Below, piece after piece: positions 16,533-24,264 of a stretch of DNA of 64,000 bases (within the stretch, counting starts at the first letter, position 1; each line of letters begins with the position of its first letter). The position numbers and the translations under genes are program-made. The DNA comes from Undibacter mobilis. GTDB taxonomy: Bacteria; Pseudomonadota; Alphaproteobacteria; Rhizobiales; Xanthobacteraceae. The notes under the pieces were generated by a model. That model made no database searches. It worked only from the letters and a program-made list of their open reading frames with translations, and was not told the origin of the DNA. The stretch is taken from contig NZ_QRGO01000002.1 in assembly GCF_003367195.1 (NCBI RefSeq), positions 372,001 to 436,000 of the forward strand. The letters are read 5' to 3'.

Positions 16533-17306
16533 TCAGCCCATCGCAAATTCGTCCTTGCGGTGCGCCCAGCCGGTGATGCGTCCCTCGATCAGCGAGAACA
16601 CCGCATAAAGCGTCACACCCATAATGGCGAGAATGATGAGGCCGGCGAACACCAGCGGCACGTCGAAGTTCGACGACGCGATCATCATGACGTTGCCGAT
16701 GCCGCGGTTCGAGGCCACCGTCTCCGAGATGACGGTGCCGACGAAGGCCAGCGTCACCGCGACTTTCAGCGAGGCGAAGAAATACGGCATGGTACGCGGC
16801 AGACCGACATTCCAGAGAATGTCGAACTTGGAGGCGCGCAGCGCCTTCATGACGTCCTCGAGCTCGGGCTCGGTGGTGGCCAGACCGGTCGCCACATTCA
16901 CCACGATCGGGAACAAGCTCATGATCATCGCGGTGAGGATCGCCGGCACTGCGCCGGATCCGAACCACAGCACGAAAATCGGAACCACAGCGACTTTCGG
17001 GATCGATGCAAACCCGATGAGCAGCGGATAGGCCACGTCATAGGCCAGGCGCGACGACCCGATCATGACGCCGAGCAACACGCCAGCAACGATGCCGAAC
17101 GCGAAGCCGACGAGCGTGGTGTAAAGCGTCTGCACCGCATGAGGCCACAGCGCCGGAAAGCGCTGAACCAGAGTCACAATGATCTGGCTCGGCTTCGGCA
17201 GGACGATATCGCTGATGTGGAACAGCCAGCAGAACGCCTCCCACGCGACGAAGAAACCGATGATCAGAAGAACCGACCAGAACCGACGACGCAATTGCGG
17301 ATCCAT
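16533..17306 (-). CDS. ABC transporter permease (NitT/TauT-like family)
   Basis: The 257-residue membrane protein has about six helices (for example VLLIIGFFVAWEAFCWLFHI and YPLLIGFASIPKVAVVPIFV). Its EAA-type coupling loop is DVMKALRASKFDILWNVGLP. The start is the ATG at 17306, whose A is shared with the ATPase stop codon (TGATG on the minus strand), a typical coupled arrangement. It forms the channel of the importer together with the ATPase at 17306-18148 and the binding proteins at 15452 and 20485. The substrate is inferred to be the nitrogen heterocycle degraded by the amidohydrolases of the same operon. Confidence 0.9.
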   Translation of the reverse strand: MDPQLRRRFWSVLLIIGFFVAWEAFCWLFHISDIVLPKPSQIIVTLVQRFPALWPHAVQTLYTTLVGFAFGIVAGVLLGVMIGSSRLAYDVAYPLLIGFASIPKVAVVPIFVLWFGSGAVPAILTAMIMSLFPIVVNVATGLATTEPELEDVMKALRASKFDILWNVGLPRTMPYFFASLKVAVTLAFVGTVISETVASNRGIGNVMMIASSNFDVPLVFAGLIILAIMGVTLYAVFSLIEGRITGWAHRKDEFAMG

Positions 17307-18148
17307 CACACGGTCTCCTTCACGGGACGGGCCGACACGATCAACTCGCGCAGGCGCTGCGTCATGGAAACGAATTCGGGCGTATAGGACATATCGATGG
17401 TGCGAGGCCGCGCGAACGGCACCGGGGCATCGTCGATGATCTGACCCGGCCGCGAGCGCATGACGCAAATACGGTTGGCGAGATAACCCGCCTCCTTCAG
17501 GTCGTGAGTGACCAGGAGCACCGTCGGGCGCAGTTTCAGCCACAGATCCTGCATGACCGCCCAGAGCTCCTCGCGCGTGAACTGATCGAGTGCACCGAAC
17601 GGTTCATCCAGCATCAGAAGCTGCGGCTCGTGGATGAGCGCACGGCACAGCGAGGCGCGCTGCAACATGCCGCCGGACAGCTGCCAGGGATGCTTGTCGC
17701 CGAACCCGGCGAGGCCAACTTCCTTGAGCAGCGCGTCAGCGCGATCGCGAAACTCCGTCTTTTTCTTGCTCTGATATTCCTGCCGGAACGGCGGCACGAT
17801 CTTCAGCGGCATCATGACGTTGTCGCGCACCGTGAGCCACGGCAGCATGGTCGGGTTCTGGAACGCCATACCGACGCGCACCGGTGCGGCACCAACCTCG
17901 CGCCCTGCCACATAGACGTAACCATTGGTCGCGTTGATCAGCCCCGTAACGAGCTTGAGGATCGTGGACTTGCCGCACCCGGAGGGGCCAACGAGCGCGA
18001 CAAAATCGCCCTGGTCCACCCGCAGGCTGGTCTCGCCAAGCGCCACAATCTTCTTGTCACCGCGGCCGTAGGCCAGCGTGACTTTTTCAAGTTCGACGAA
18101 GGTTTCGTCGGTACGCGGTTGGTTGTCGCCGGTCGTCGCCAAACTCAT
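17306..18148 (-). CDS. ABC transporter ATP-binding protein (NitT/TauT-like family)
   Basis: The 280-residue ATPase has Walker A GPSGCGKSTIL, the Q-loop region MAFQNPTMLPW, signature LSGGMLQRASLCRAL, Walker B LLMLDEPFGALD, and the switch His in LLVTHDLKEAGYLANRICVM. Length is normal. It follows the dihydropyrimidinase-like gene by 12 bp and is coupled to the permease gene through an overlapping stop/start. It energises uptake for the heterocycle operon. It is related to, but distinct from, the cyanate-operon ATPase at 6962. Confidence 0.92.
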   Translation of the reverse strand: MSLATTGDNQPRTDETFVELEKVTLAYGRGDKKIVALGETSLRVDQGDFVALVGPSGCGKSTILKLVTGLINATNGYVYVAGREVGAAPVRVGMAFQNPTMLPWLTVRDNVMMPLKIVPPFRQEYQSKKKTEFRDRADALLKEVGLAGFGDKHPWQLSGGMLQRASLCRALIHEPQLLMLDEPFGALDQFTREELWAVMQDLWLKLRPTVLLVTHDLKEAGYLANRICVMRSRPGQIIDDAPVPFARPRTIDMSYTPEFVSMTQRLRELIVSARPVKETV

Positions 18149-18160
18149 AGCCCTTCCCCT

Positions 18161-19588
18161 TCAGGCTGCGCCCTGTGTGATGGCTTGCATCGAGTGTTCC
18201 GTGTTCCTGACGACCGGCGCCGGCATCGCCTGGATCGTGTGAACGGAGCGGCCCCAACCCTTGGTGGCTGGGACAAGCTTGCGGTCCTTCATGACAAAGC
18301 GGCCGCGCACCAGTGTGTGAATGGGCAGGCCTTTTACCTTGTAGCCATCCCACGGCGACACCTTGGAGCGCGATTGCGTCTCGGCATCGCGGATAATGTG
18401 GTCGCGGTCGAGATCCACGATGGCGATGTCGGCATCCGAGCCCGGCAGCAAGGCACCCTTGCGCGGGAACAGGCCCCATATCCGGGCGGGATTGTAGGCG
18501 CTCATGCGCACATAATCGGAGATCGTCATGCGGCCGGCGTTCACCTGCGTGAGCATCAGCGACATCTGCGTCTCAACACCCGGAAACCCGCAATCGACGG
18601 TCCAGATGTCGTTGCGCGTCTTTTCTTCATAAGCATGCGGTGCGTGGTCGGTGGCAATGACGTCGATCGTGCCGTCCACCAGCGCGTCGAAGATCGGTTG
18701 CTGGTTCTGCCTTTCGCGCACCGGCGGATTGACCGCGATAATGCCGGGCACGCGCGCATAGTCGTCGGTCGACAGCAGGAAATAATGCGGACAGGTCTCG
18801 CCGGTGATATCGACGCCGCGCGCCTTGGCTTCGCGCAGCGGCCGCAGCTCTTCGGCGGTCGAGATGTGCAGCACATGAATGCGCGCGCCCGTCCATTCGG
18901 CCAGAATCGCGGCACGACTTACGGCTTCGACGGCAACAACATTGGGCCGTGCCGCCAGATGCGCCCACTGATCCTTCTTGCCGGCGGCCATCAGCCGCTT
19001 CTGGCGGCGCTCCATGATCTCGTTGTTCTCGGCATGGAGCGATACGCGTTTGCCGGTCGCCGCCGCCACTTCGAAGCATTCGAGCGTGGCACCGGTGTCT
19101 GGCGACGGGATCTTGCCGAAGGTATTGCCCATATAGAGCTTGAAACCGATGATGCCGCCGTCGATCAGTTCGGGCACCGTCGCGATCGTGTTGTCGCCCA
19201 GCAGCCCGTAAAGGCCGTAGTCGACGTGGGCCTTCGACGCGGCGATGGCGTGCTTTGCTGCCAGTATCTCGCCATTGGCGGTCGGCGGGATTGTGTTCGG
19301 CATATCGAACACGCAGGTGACGCCGCCGAAGGCCGCCGCTGCCGTACCGCTTTCCCAGTCTTCCTTGTGCGGATAGCCCGGGTCGCGGAAATGCACGTGA
19401 TCGTCGATGGCTCCCGGCAGGATATAGAGGCCGCCGGCATCGAACAGTTCGGTGGCAAGCGGCATCGCCTGCGCGTCGCCCACCGCGAGCACCTTGCCGT
19501 CCTTGATGGCGATCGATCCCTCAAACACGCCGTCCGGCGTTACGATCCTGCCGTTGGCGATGACGAGATCCGCTGTCGTTGCGCTCAT
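18161..19588 (-). CDS. Dihydroorotase/dihydropyrimidinase-family cyclic amidohydrolase
   Basis: The 475-residue enzyme would open or close a cyclic amide ring (dihydropyrimidine, hydantoin, allantoin or related). The frame runs upstream into the SDR gene, but ATG 19588 begins the family N-terminus MSATTADLVIANGRIVTPDG. Metal ligands are visible: H64/H66 in DDHVHFRDPG, the carbamylated Lys150 in GIIGFKLYMGNT, His in VSLHAENNEIM, His in IHVLHISTAEEL, and Asp in IATDHAPHAYEEKTRND. The motif HFRDPG resembles dihydroorotases and allantoinases. It lies between the SDR and the ABC ATPase. It probably acts on an intermediate of the same pathway as the ring-opening amidohydrolase. Substrate unknown. 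Confidence 0.86.
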   Translation of the reverse strand: MSATTADLVIANGRIVTPDGVFEGSIAIKDGKVLAVGDAQAMPLATELFDAGGLYILPGAIDDHVHFRDPGYPHKEDWESGTAAAAFGGVTCVFDMPNTIPPTANGEILAAKHAIAASKAHVDYGLYGLLGDNTIATVPELIDGGIIGFKLYMGNTFGKIPSPDTGATLECFEVAAATGKRVSLHAENNEIMERRQKRLMAAGKKDQWAHLAARPNVVAVEAVSRAAILAEWTGARIHVLHISTAEELRPLREAKARGVDITGETCPHYFLLSTDDYARVPGIIAVNPPVRERQNQQPIFDALVDGTIDVIATDHAPHAYEEKTRNDIWTVDCGFPGVETQMSLMLTQVNAGRMTISDYVRMSAYNPARIWGLFPRKGALLPGSDADIAIVDLDRDHIIRDAETQSRSKVSPWDGYKVKGLPIHTLVRGRFVMKDRKLVPATKGWGRSVHTIQAMPAPVVRNTEHSMQAITQGAA

Positions 19589-19595
19589 ACTGACC

Positions 19596-20390
19596 TCACA
19601 ATGCCGCCCAGCCGCCGTCGACCGGCAGGTCGGCACCGGTGATCTGACGCGACACGTCGCTGGCGAAGAACAGGCAGGCATTGGCCACATCGGCGTCGAC
19701 GGTGACACGCCGCAGCGCATATTCCTGGGCGTGCCGCTCCATCGCCTGCTCAACGGTGATGTGGAGGCGCCTGGCCATGTCGGCGCACACCTTTTCACGG
19801 AACCGCGGGCCATCGACCATGCCCGGCGCAACGTAGTTGACGTTAATGTTGTACTGCCCGACTTCCAGGGCAAAACTCTTGGTGATGCCGCGCAGGCCCC
19901 ACTTCGAGGCCGAATAAGACATGCGCCCTGCCCGGCCGCGCATGCCGAAAGTGCCGCCGACATTGACGATCTTGCCGTAACGCTGCGCCGTCATGGTGGG
20001 CAGAACGCTGCGCATCGTATGAAAGCAGCCGTTCATATTGAGCGTGATGATTTCGTCGAACTCCTCCGGCGTGGTCTCGACGCCGGATTTGCCGACAGGC
20101 CCCGAGCCGCCGGCGACGTTGACGAGAATGTCGATGCGGCCGGCATAGGCTTCGCGCGTCTTCTGCGCCGCGGCTTCGCACTGGGCGGCATCAGTGAGGT
20201 CGCAAGCAACGATAATGGCTTCGCCACCCGCACGGCGCACTTCCTCCGCAACCGGCTCGATGGCCGCAGTATCGCGTCCGAGCAGCGAAAGCTTCGCGCC
20301 TTCGTCCGCGAAGGCCTTGGTAATGGCCGCACCCATCCCCTTGGCCGGGCCTGTGATCATGGCGACGCGGCCGGCAAGCTTCAAATCCAT
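19596..20390 (-). CDS. SDR-family oxidoreductase with altered catalytic serine position
   Basis: The 264-residue short-chain dehydrogenase/reductase has the cofactor motif TGPAKGMGAAITKAF, the NAG-like region NVAGGSGPVGKSG, and the catalytic YxxxK in MSYSASKWGLRG. The C-terminal block ITGADLPVDGGWAAL is standard. ATG 20390 starts the normal MDLKLAGRVAMITG; upstream in-frame residues are not SDR-like. Thirteen residues before the catalytic Tyr, where Ser is usual, the sequence is GGTFG, so Gly (or the neighbouring Thr) takes its place. The gene ends 7 bp before the cyclic amidohydrolase. It may oxidise or reduce the ring or a side chain in the heterocycle pathway. Confidence 0.87.
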   Translation of the reverse strand: MDLKLAGRVAMITGPAKGMGAAITKAFADEGAKLSLLGRDTAAIEPVAEEVRRAGGEAIIVACDLTDAAQCEAAAQKTREAYAGRIDILVNVAGGSGPVGKSGVETTPEEFDEIITLNMNGCFHTMRSVLPTMTAQRYGKIVNVGGTFGMRGRAGRMSYSASKWGLRGITKSFALEVGQYNINVNYVAPGMVDGPRFREKVCADMARRLHITVEQAMERHAQEYALRRVTVDADVANACLFFASDVSRQITGADLPVDGGWAAL

Positions 20391-20484
20391 CGTGACACCT
20401 GAATAGCGCAGCCCGCATCGGTCCCGCGGGCCGAAGGGTGCCGTTCCCCTTTTTACGGAGGAACGGCAAGTCGGCGGGTCGTCG

Positions 20485-21525
20485 TTAGAACAGTTTCTTC
20501 GGCAGGTCGGCGACCGGCGGAATGAACTTGTCGGTAAAGATTTCATCCACGGTCGGCGTGCGCGTCAGACCATTGGCTTCGACCAGAATGTCGATCGACT
20601 TCTTCAGACGTTCCTTGTCGACGTTACCGAGACCGATCTTGGCGATTTCCGGCGCGTTCATCTCGTCATGAAGGGTTGCCATGAAGCGGTCCTTCTCGAC
20701 ATCCGGCTTGATGAGCGGCTCGCGCTTGGCAACCGCGGCAATCGCGGCATCCGGATCCTTCAGCGCATCCTGGAGACCCTGATTGATGGCGGCGATCAGG
20801 CCCTTCACCACCTCCGGCTTCTCGGCGACCAGTTTCTTCGAAACGATGATGGCGTTCGAATAGAGGTTCATGCCGTAGTCGCCGAAGTTGATGTAGCGGA
20901 TGTCCTTGTCGGCAACGCCCATCAGCTTGGCAGAGAAGCGGATGGTGTTGACGTAGCCGAACACGCCGTCCACCTGCTTGTTCATCAGCATCTGCTCGCG
21001 CAGATTCGGCTGCATGTTGGTGACCTCGATCTTGGTGCAGTCGATCTTGGCGATCTTGCAGAGGGCCGGAAACAATTTGAGCGCGCCGTCGCCGGCGGCG
21101 CCGCCGAGTTTCTTGCCTTCGAAGTCCTTGGGCGACTTGATCGGGCTGTCAGCCCGCACCGCCACCGTGAACGGCGGCTGGTTGTACATCACATAAACCG
21201 CGATCGGTGCTTCGGCCGGCTTGGTGGCGGCGAACTGGATGAGCGCGTTGATGTCGCCAAAGCCGACATCATAGGTGCCGTTGGCAACGAGCGGAATCGG
21301 AGCGCCCGAGCCGTTGCCTTGGTCCATCTGAATGTCGATGCCGGCTTTCTTGAAGTAGCCGCGATCCTCGGCGAGGAAGAACCAGCCCTGCGGGCCCTGA
21401 TACTTCCAGTTCAGCACCATCTTGAGCTTGGTTTGCGCGGCGGCCGGCGCCGGCGCGAGCAGTGGAGCAGTCAATCCGATCACCGCGGCGGCGGCGACCA
21501 GGAACGAGCGAGGCGAAAACATCAT
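20485..21525 (-). CDS. ABC transporter substrate-binding protein, NMT1/THI5-like (second of two)
   Basis: The 346-residue periplasmic protein is the first gene of the operon and is divergent from the LysR gene. A signal peptide (FLVAAAAVIGLTAPLLAPAP, cleaved near AAAQ) precedes the mature start TKLKMVLNWKYQGPQGWFFL. The segments DRGYFKKAGIDIQMDQGNGS and TYDVGFGDINALIQFAATKP align with the paralogue at 15452 (which has TYDAGFGDMNAIIQLAGTKP). This copy has two cysteines (CKIAKIDC) that the other lacks at that place. An aggag site precedes the tandem ATGs. Two binding proteins may widen the substrate range of one importer. Confidence 0.9.
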   Translation of the reverse strand: MMFSPRSFLVAAAAVIGLTAPLLAPAPAAAQTKLKMVLNWKYQGPQGWFFLAEDRGYFKKAGIDIQMDQGNGSGAPIPLVANGTYDVGFGDINALIQFAATKPAEAPIAVYVMYNQPPFTVAVRADSPIKSPKDFEGKKLGGAAGDGALKLFPALCKIAKIDCTKIEVTNMQPNLREQMLMNKQVDGVFGYVNTIRFSAKLMGVADKDIRYINFGDYGMNLYSNAIIVSKKLVAEKPEVVKGLIAAINQGLQDALKDPDAAIAAVAKREPLIKPDVEKDRFMATLHDEMNAPEIAKIGLGNVDKERLKKSIDILVEANGLTRTPTVDEIFTDKFIPPVADLPKKLF

Positions 21526-21730
21526 GATCGAACTCCTGTCAGGAGGGTGGCGAGAAGCGGTCCCGGTTCCGGCATACCGTCCGCTGTCGTTTCGGAATGC
21601 GTCGAAGCTCTTCGTCTGAACTCATCTCGTTGAAGCGTTCGGCGCGGACCATGCGTCGAACCATGCAAGCGCGATGCCGAAGCTAGCGCGGGCAAGCGTT
21701 GCCTTCTGCTGCTGATTTTTTGCTAGAGTG

Positions 21731-21748
21731 GTGCTGAAAAGGCATCAC
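21731..21748. promoter_or_regulatory. Candidate LysR-type operator
   Basis: GTGCTGAAAAGGCATCAC is an interrupted dyad (GTG-N-TG-N6-CA-N-CAC) about 61 bp before the LysR ATG, in the 283-bp divergent region between the regulator and the binding-protein gene. Position and symmetry suit a LysR autoregulatory/activation site, but the assignment rests on inspection only. Confidence 0.3.
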
Positions 21749-21808
21749 TCGTCGCGTGGCTGTGCCGCTTGGGCCAAGGTGGCGATCGCACCGCATCGGG
21801 ATAACCGT

Positions 21809-22717
21809 ATGAAACATCTAAGAATTCTGGACTATGTCGACGAGGTCGCCCGCGCCCGCTCGATCCGCAAGGCGGCCGAGCACCTCAACGTCACCGCCTC
21901 CGCGGTCAACCGCCGCATCGCCGATCTTGAGGAAGAGCTGGGCGCCATCCTGTTCGAACGACAGCCGCGCGGCGTTCGCCTGACGGCCGCCGGCGAGGTT
22001 TTCGTCAACTACCTGCGCAAGCAAGGCGGCGAAGCCGAGCGAATGAAATCGCAGATTGAGGATCTGAAAGGACTGCGTCGCGGTACGGTGAGGATCGCGT
22101 GCAGTCAGGCGCTGGCGCTCGATTTTCTACCTCGCGCCATCGCCGACTTCCGCAAGGTCCACTCCAAGGTGGAGTTCGACGTCAAGGTAGTCGACCATGA
22201 ATACGCCATGGCGGCATTGTCTGCTTTCGAGGTCGATCTTGTGCTTGTATTCCGCCCGCCCTTTCTGGCGAACTTCCAGCCCTTGATGACGTTGGAGCAG
22301 AACCTGATCGCGGTGATGACCAGGACCCACCCGCTTGCGAAGATGGCCAAGGTTCGTCTGCGCGACTGCGCGAACTATCCGGTTGCGCTGGCCGAACGCT
22401 CGATCGGCGGCCGTCAACTGCTTGAGGAGGCGATGGCGCGCACCGGATTGAAATTCAATGTCGCGGCCGAATCCAACTCCTTTGAATTGCTCCGCGGGCT
22501 GGTGCTCCACGCCAACCTGGTATCATTTCAGATCGCCATCGGCGCCATGCCACAGGGCAACAAGCTCGGCCTGGTCGCCAAAGAAATCGACGGCCGCGAT
22601 ATGCCGACCGCTAAACTGGTGTTCGGCCAGTTGCGCGAGCGCAACCTTCCAGTTGCTACAGCGGTGTTTGCCGAACATATAAACAAGCGTTTGAAGGCAT
22701 TGATTAAGCCTTCATGA
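21809..22717 (+). CDS. LysR-family transcriptional regulator
   Basis: The 302-residue regulator has the N-terminal winged HTH (MKHLRILDYVDEVARARSIR, KAAEHLNVTASAVNRRIADL, FERQPRGVRLTAAGEVF) and a periplasmic-binding-like effector domain from about residue 90 (RGTVRIACSQALALDFLPRA). ATG 21809 is chosen because the HTH begins immediately; upstream codons do not look like protein. It is transcribed away from the heterocycle operon and is the natural candidate to control it. The inducer would be a pathway substrate or product. It also precedes the URC genes on the same strand with a 252-bp gap, so control of both sets is possible. Confidence 0.92.
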   Translation: MKHLRILDYVDEVARARSIRKAAEHLNVTASAVNRRIADLEEELGAILFERQPRGVRLTAAGEVFVNYLRKQGGEAERMKSQIEDLKGLRRGTVRIACSQALALDFLPRAIADFRKVHSKVEFDVKVVDHEYAMAALSAFEVDLVLVFRPPFLANFQPLMTLEQNLIAVMTRTHPLAKMAKVRLRDCANYPVALAERSIGGRQLLEEAMARTGLKFNVAAESNSFELLRGLVLHANLVSFQIAIGAMPQGNKLGLVAKEIDGRDMPTAKLVFGQLRERNLPVATAVFAEHINKRLKALIKPS

Positions 22718-22751
22718 CAAGTTTCCGAATGAGAGACATGCGCGAAGGTGA

Positions 22752-22779
22752 TTGCGGAATTTAAAATCGGCGTTATATT
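22752..22779 (+). promoter_or_regulatory. Possible sigma70-type promoter for the URC operon
   Basis: TTGCGG (22752-22757) and TATATT (22774-22779) are separated by 16 bp in a locally A+T-rich stretch, 190 bp before the Urc1-like gene. Between it and the gene lie a 7-bp stem hairpin (tggcccg/cgggcca, within 22871-22895) and the tandem repeat at 22905-22936. Confidence 0.35.
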
Positions 22780-22904
22780 TGTCTTTTAAGGGACGTCCTC
22801 AACGACCGGATCGCTCGATCTGGCGGGAGAACCGAGGTGGCCTTTAAAACCGAGTAAGCAACCGAATGTGCTGGCCCGTCGTCGAAGGCGGGCCAAATGC
22901 ATTT

Positions 22905-22936
22905 TGGATTCGTGTGCTTCTGGATTCGATGCCTTC
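22905..22936. repeat. Two tandem 16-bp units upstream of the Urc1-like gene
   Basis: tggattcgtgtgcttc is followed directly by tggattcgatgccttc, identical at 12 of 16 positions. The pair ends 33 bp before the ATG. Direct repeats at helical-turn-like spacing can be operator half-sites; no known regulator motif is recognised. Confidence 0.5.
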
Positions 22937-22969
22937 TGCAATCAGGCGACGACAACCCGGTTTTGACCC

Positions 22970-24226
22970 ATGACGCGCTCCAATCGACCCGACCACATCC
23001 GCCTTACCTCGCATCCCGTTCCCGGCGGCAAGCCGCGCTTTCCGATTCACTGGGGCGCGGCAACAGCGCGCGAACGCGGCCCGATCATCGGCACCGTGTC
23101 GCGGCCCGGCGACCGCAACGTCATCGGCACGCATGGCGGCTCCTATTCGCTCTACCGCGCACTCGCCGTATCGTCCGGCGCACTCGACCCGATCCGTCGC
23201 CCGGATCTCACCAACACGCATCCGGCCGAGGACATCGGCCCCTTCACGCAATGGGCCGACGCCAAGCGCATCGTGTCGCTCGACCCCTTCGGCCATCGCG
23301 TCGCCGACGATTTCAAGGACGAGATCGCGGAGGGCGTCGACATCCGCCCCAGCATCGCTATCACCAAAGCGCGCCTCGACCTCATCGAGATGCAGGACGC
23401 GCTGCGCGCCGGTCGCCTGAAAGCCGATGGCGAACTGGTGCGCGAGAACGGCAGCGTCGGCGTCACCAAGATCGCCGTCGATCCGGTGTGGTATCTGCCC
23501 GGCATTGCCGAGCGCTTCGGCACCAACGAAGGCGCGCTGCGCCGCGTGCTGTTCGAGCAGACCGCCGGCATGTTTCCCGAACTGGTGACGCGGCCCGACC
23601 TGCAGGTGTTCCTGCCGCCAATCGGCGGCATCACCGTCTATCTGTTCGGCGACGTGTCGAAGCTGAACAAGCCGGCGACGAAAATCACCTGCCGCGTGCA
23701 TGACGAATGCAATGGCTCCGACGTGTTCGGCTCCGACATCTGCACCTGCCGCCCCTATCTTATTCACGGCATCGAGGAATGCGTGCGCGGCGCGCAGGAA
23801 GGCGGCCTCGGCGTCATCGTCTATAACCGCAAGGAAGGCCGCGCCCTTGGCGAGGTCACCAAGTTTCTGGTCTACAATGCGCGCAAACGCCAGGAAGGTG
23901 GCGATGCTGCGGCTGCCTATTTCGAGCGCACCGAGTGCGTTGCCGGCGTGCAGGACGCGCGCTTCCAGCAACTGATGCCGGACATCATTCACTGGCTCGG
24001 CGTCAAGCGCCTCGACCGCTTCATCTCGATGAGCGACATGAAGCACGACGCGCTGGTGTCGCAAGGCGTCGAGATTGTCGAACGCGTGTCGATCCCGGAC
24101 GAGATGATTCCGGCCGATGCCCATGTCGAGATCGCGGCCAAGAAGGCGGCCGGCTACTTCTCGCCCGATGCAGTGAATCCCGACGACCTGACCGATACGG
24201 TCGGCCGTGCGCTCAACAAATACTGA
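22970..24226 (+). CDS. GTP cyclohydrolase II-like protein, Urc1-type (uracil catabolism)
   Basis: The 418-residue protein resembles Urc1 of the yeast URC pathway, a homologue of GTP cyclohydrolase II that acts on the uracil ring at the nucleotide level rather than in riboflavin synthesis. It is much longer than RibA (about 200 residues). The RibA-like core is C-terminal: the zinc-binding cysteines in CNGSDVFGSDICTC and the YNRKEGRALGEVTKF motif, corresponding to the RQEGRGIGL region of RibA. The N-terminal half (PHWGAATARERGPIIGTV-like region, THGGSYSLYRAL) is the Urc1-specific part. It is followed by Urc4-like and UPRT genes, the diagnostic trio. The assignment to URC rather than riboflavin synthesis rests on that context. 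Confidence 0.86.
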   Translation: MTRSNRPDHIRLTSHPVPGGKPRFPIHWGAATARERGPIIGTVSRPGDRNVIGTHGGSYSLYRALAVSSGALDPIRRPDLTNTHPAEDIGPFTQWADAKRIVSLDPFGHRVADDFKDEIAEGVDIRPSIAITKARLDLIEMQDALRAGRLKADGELVRENGSVGVTKIAVDPVWYLPGIAERFGTNEGALRRVLFEQTAGMFPELVTRPDLQVFLPPIGGITVYLFGDVSKLNKPATKITCRVHDECNGSDVFGSDICTCRPYLIHGIEECVRGAQEGGLGVIVYNRKEGRALGEVTKFLVYNARKRQEGGDAAAAYFERTECVAGVQDARFQQLMPDIIHWLGVKRLDRFISMSDMKHDALVSQGVEIVERVSIPDEMIPADAHVEIAAKKAAGYFSPDAVNPDDLTDTVGRALNKY

Positions 24227-24264
24227 GCGGGCTTTCCCCCTTCTCCTGACAGCATAGGGACCCG

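Noticed and set aside
17504..19642. 712-residue open frame on the + strand
   Set aside because: It is antisense to the ABC ATPase and the cyclic amidohydrolase, which have full motif sets. The translation is Arg/His-rich with no domain pattern, as expected for a shadow in high-GC DNA.
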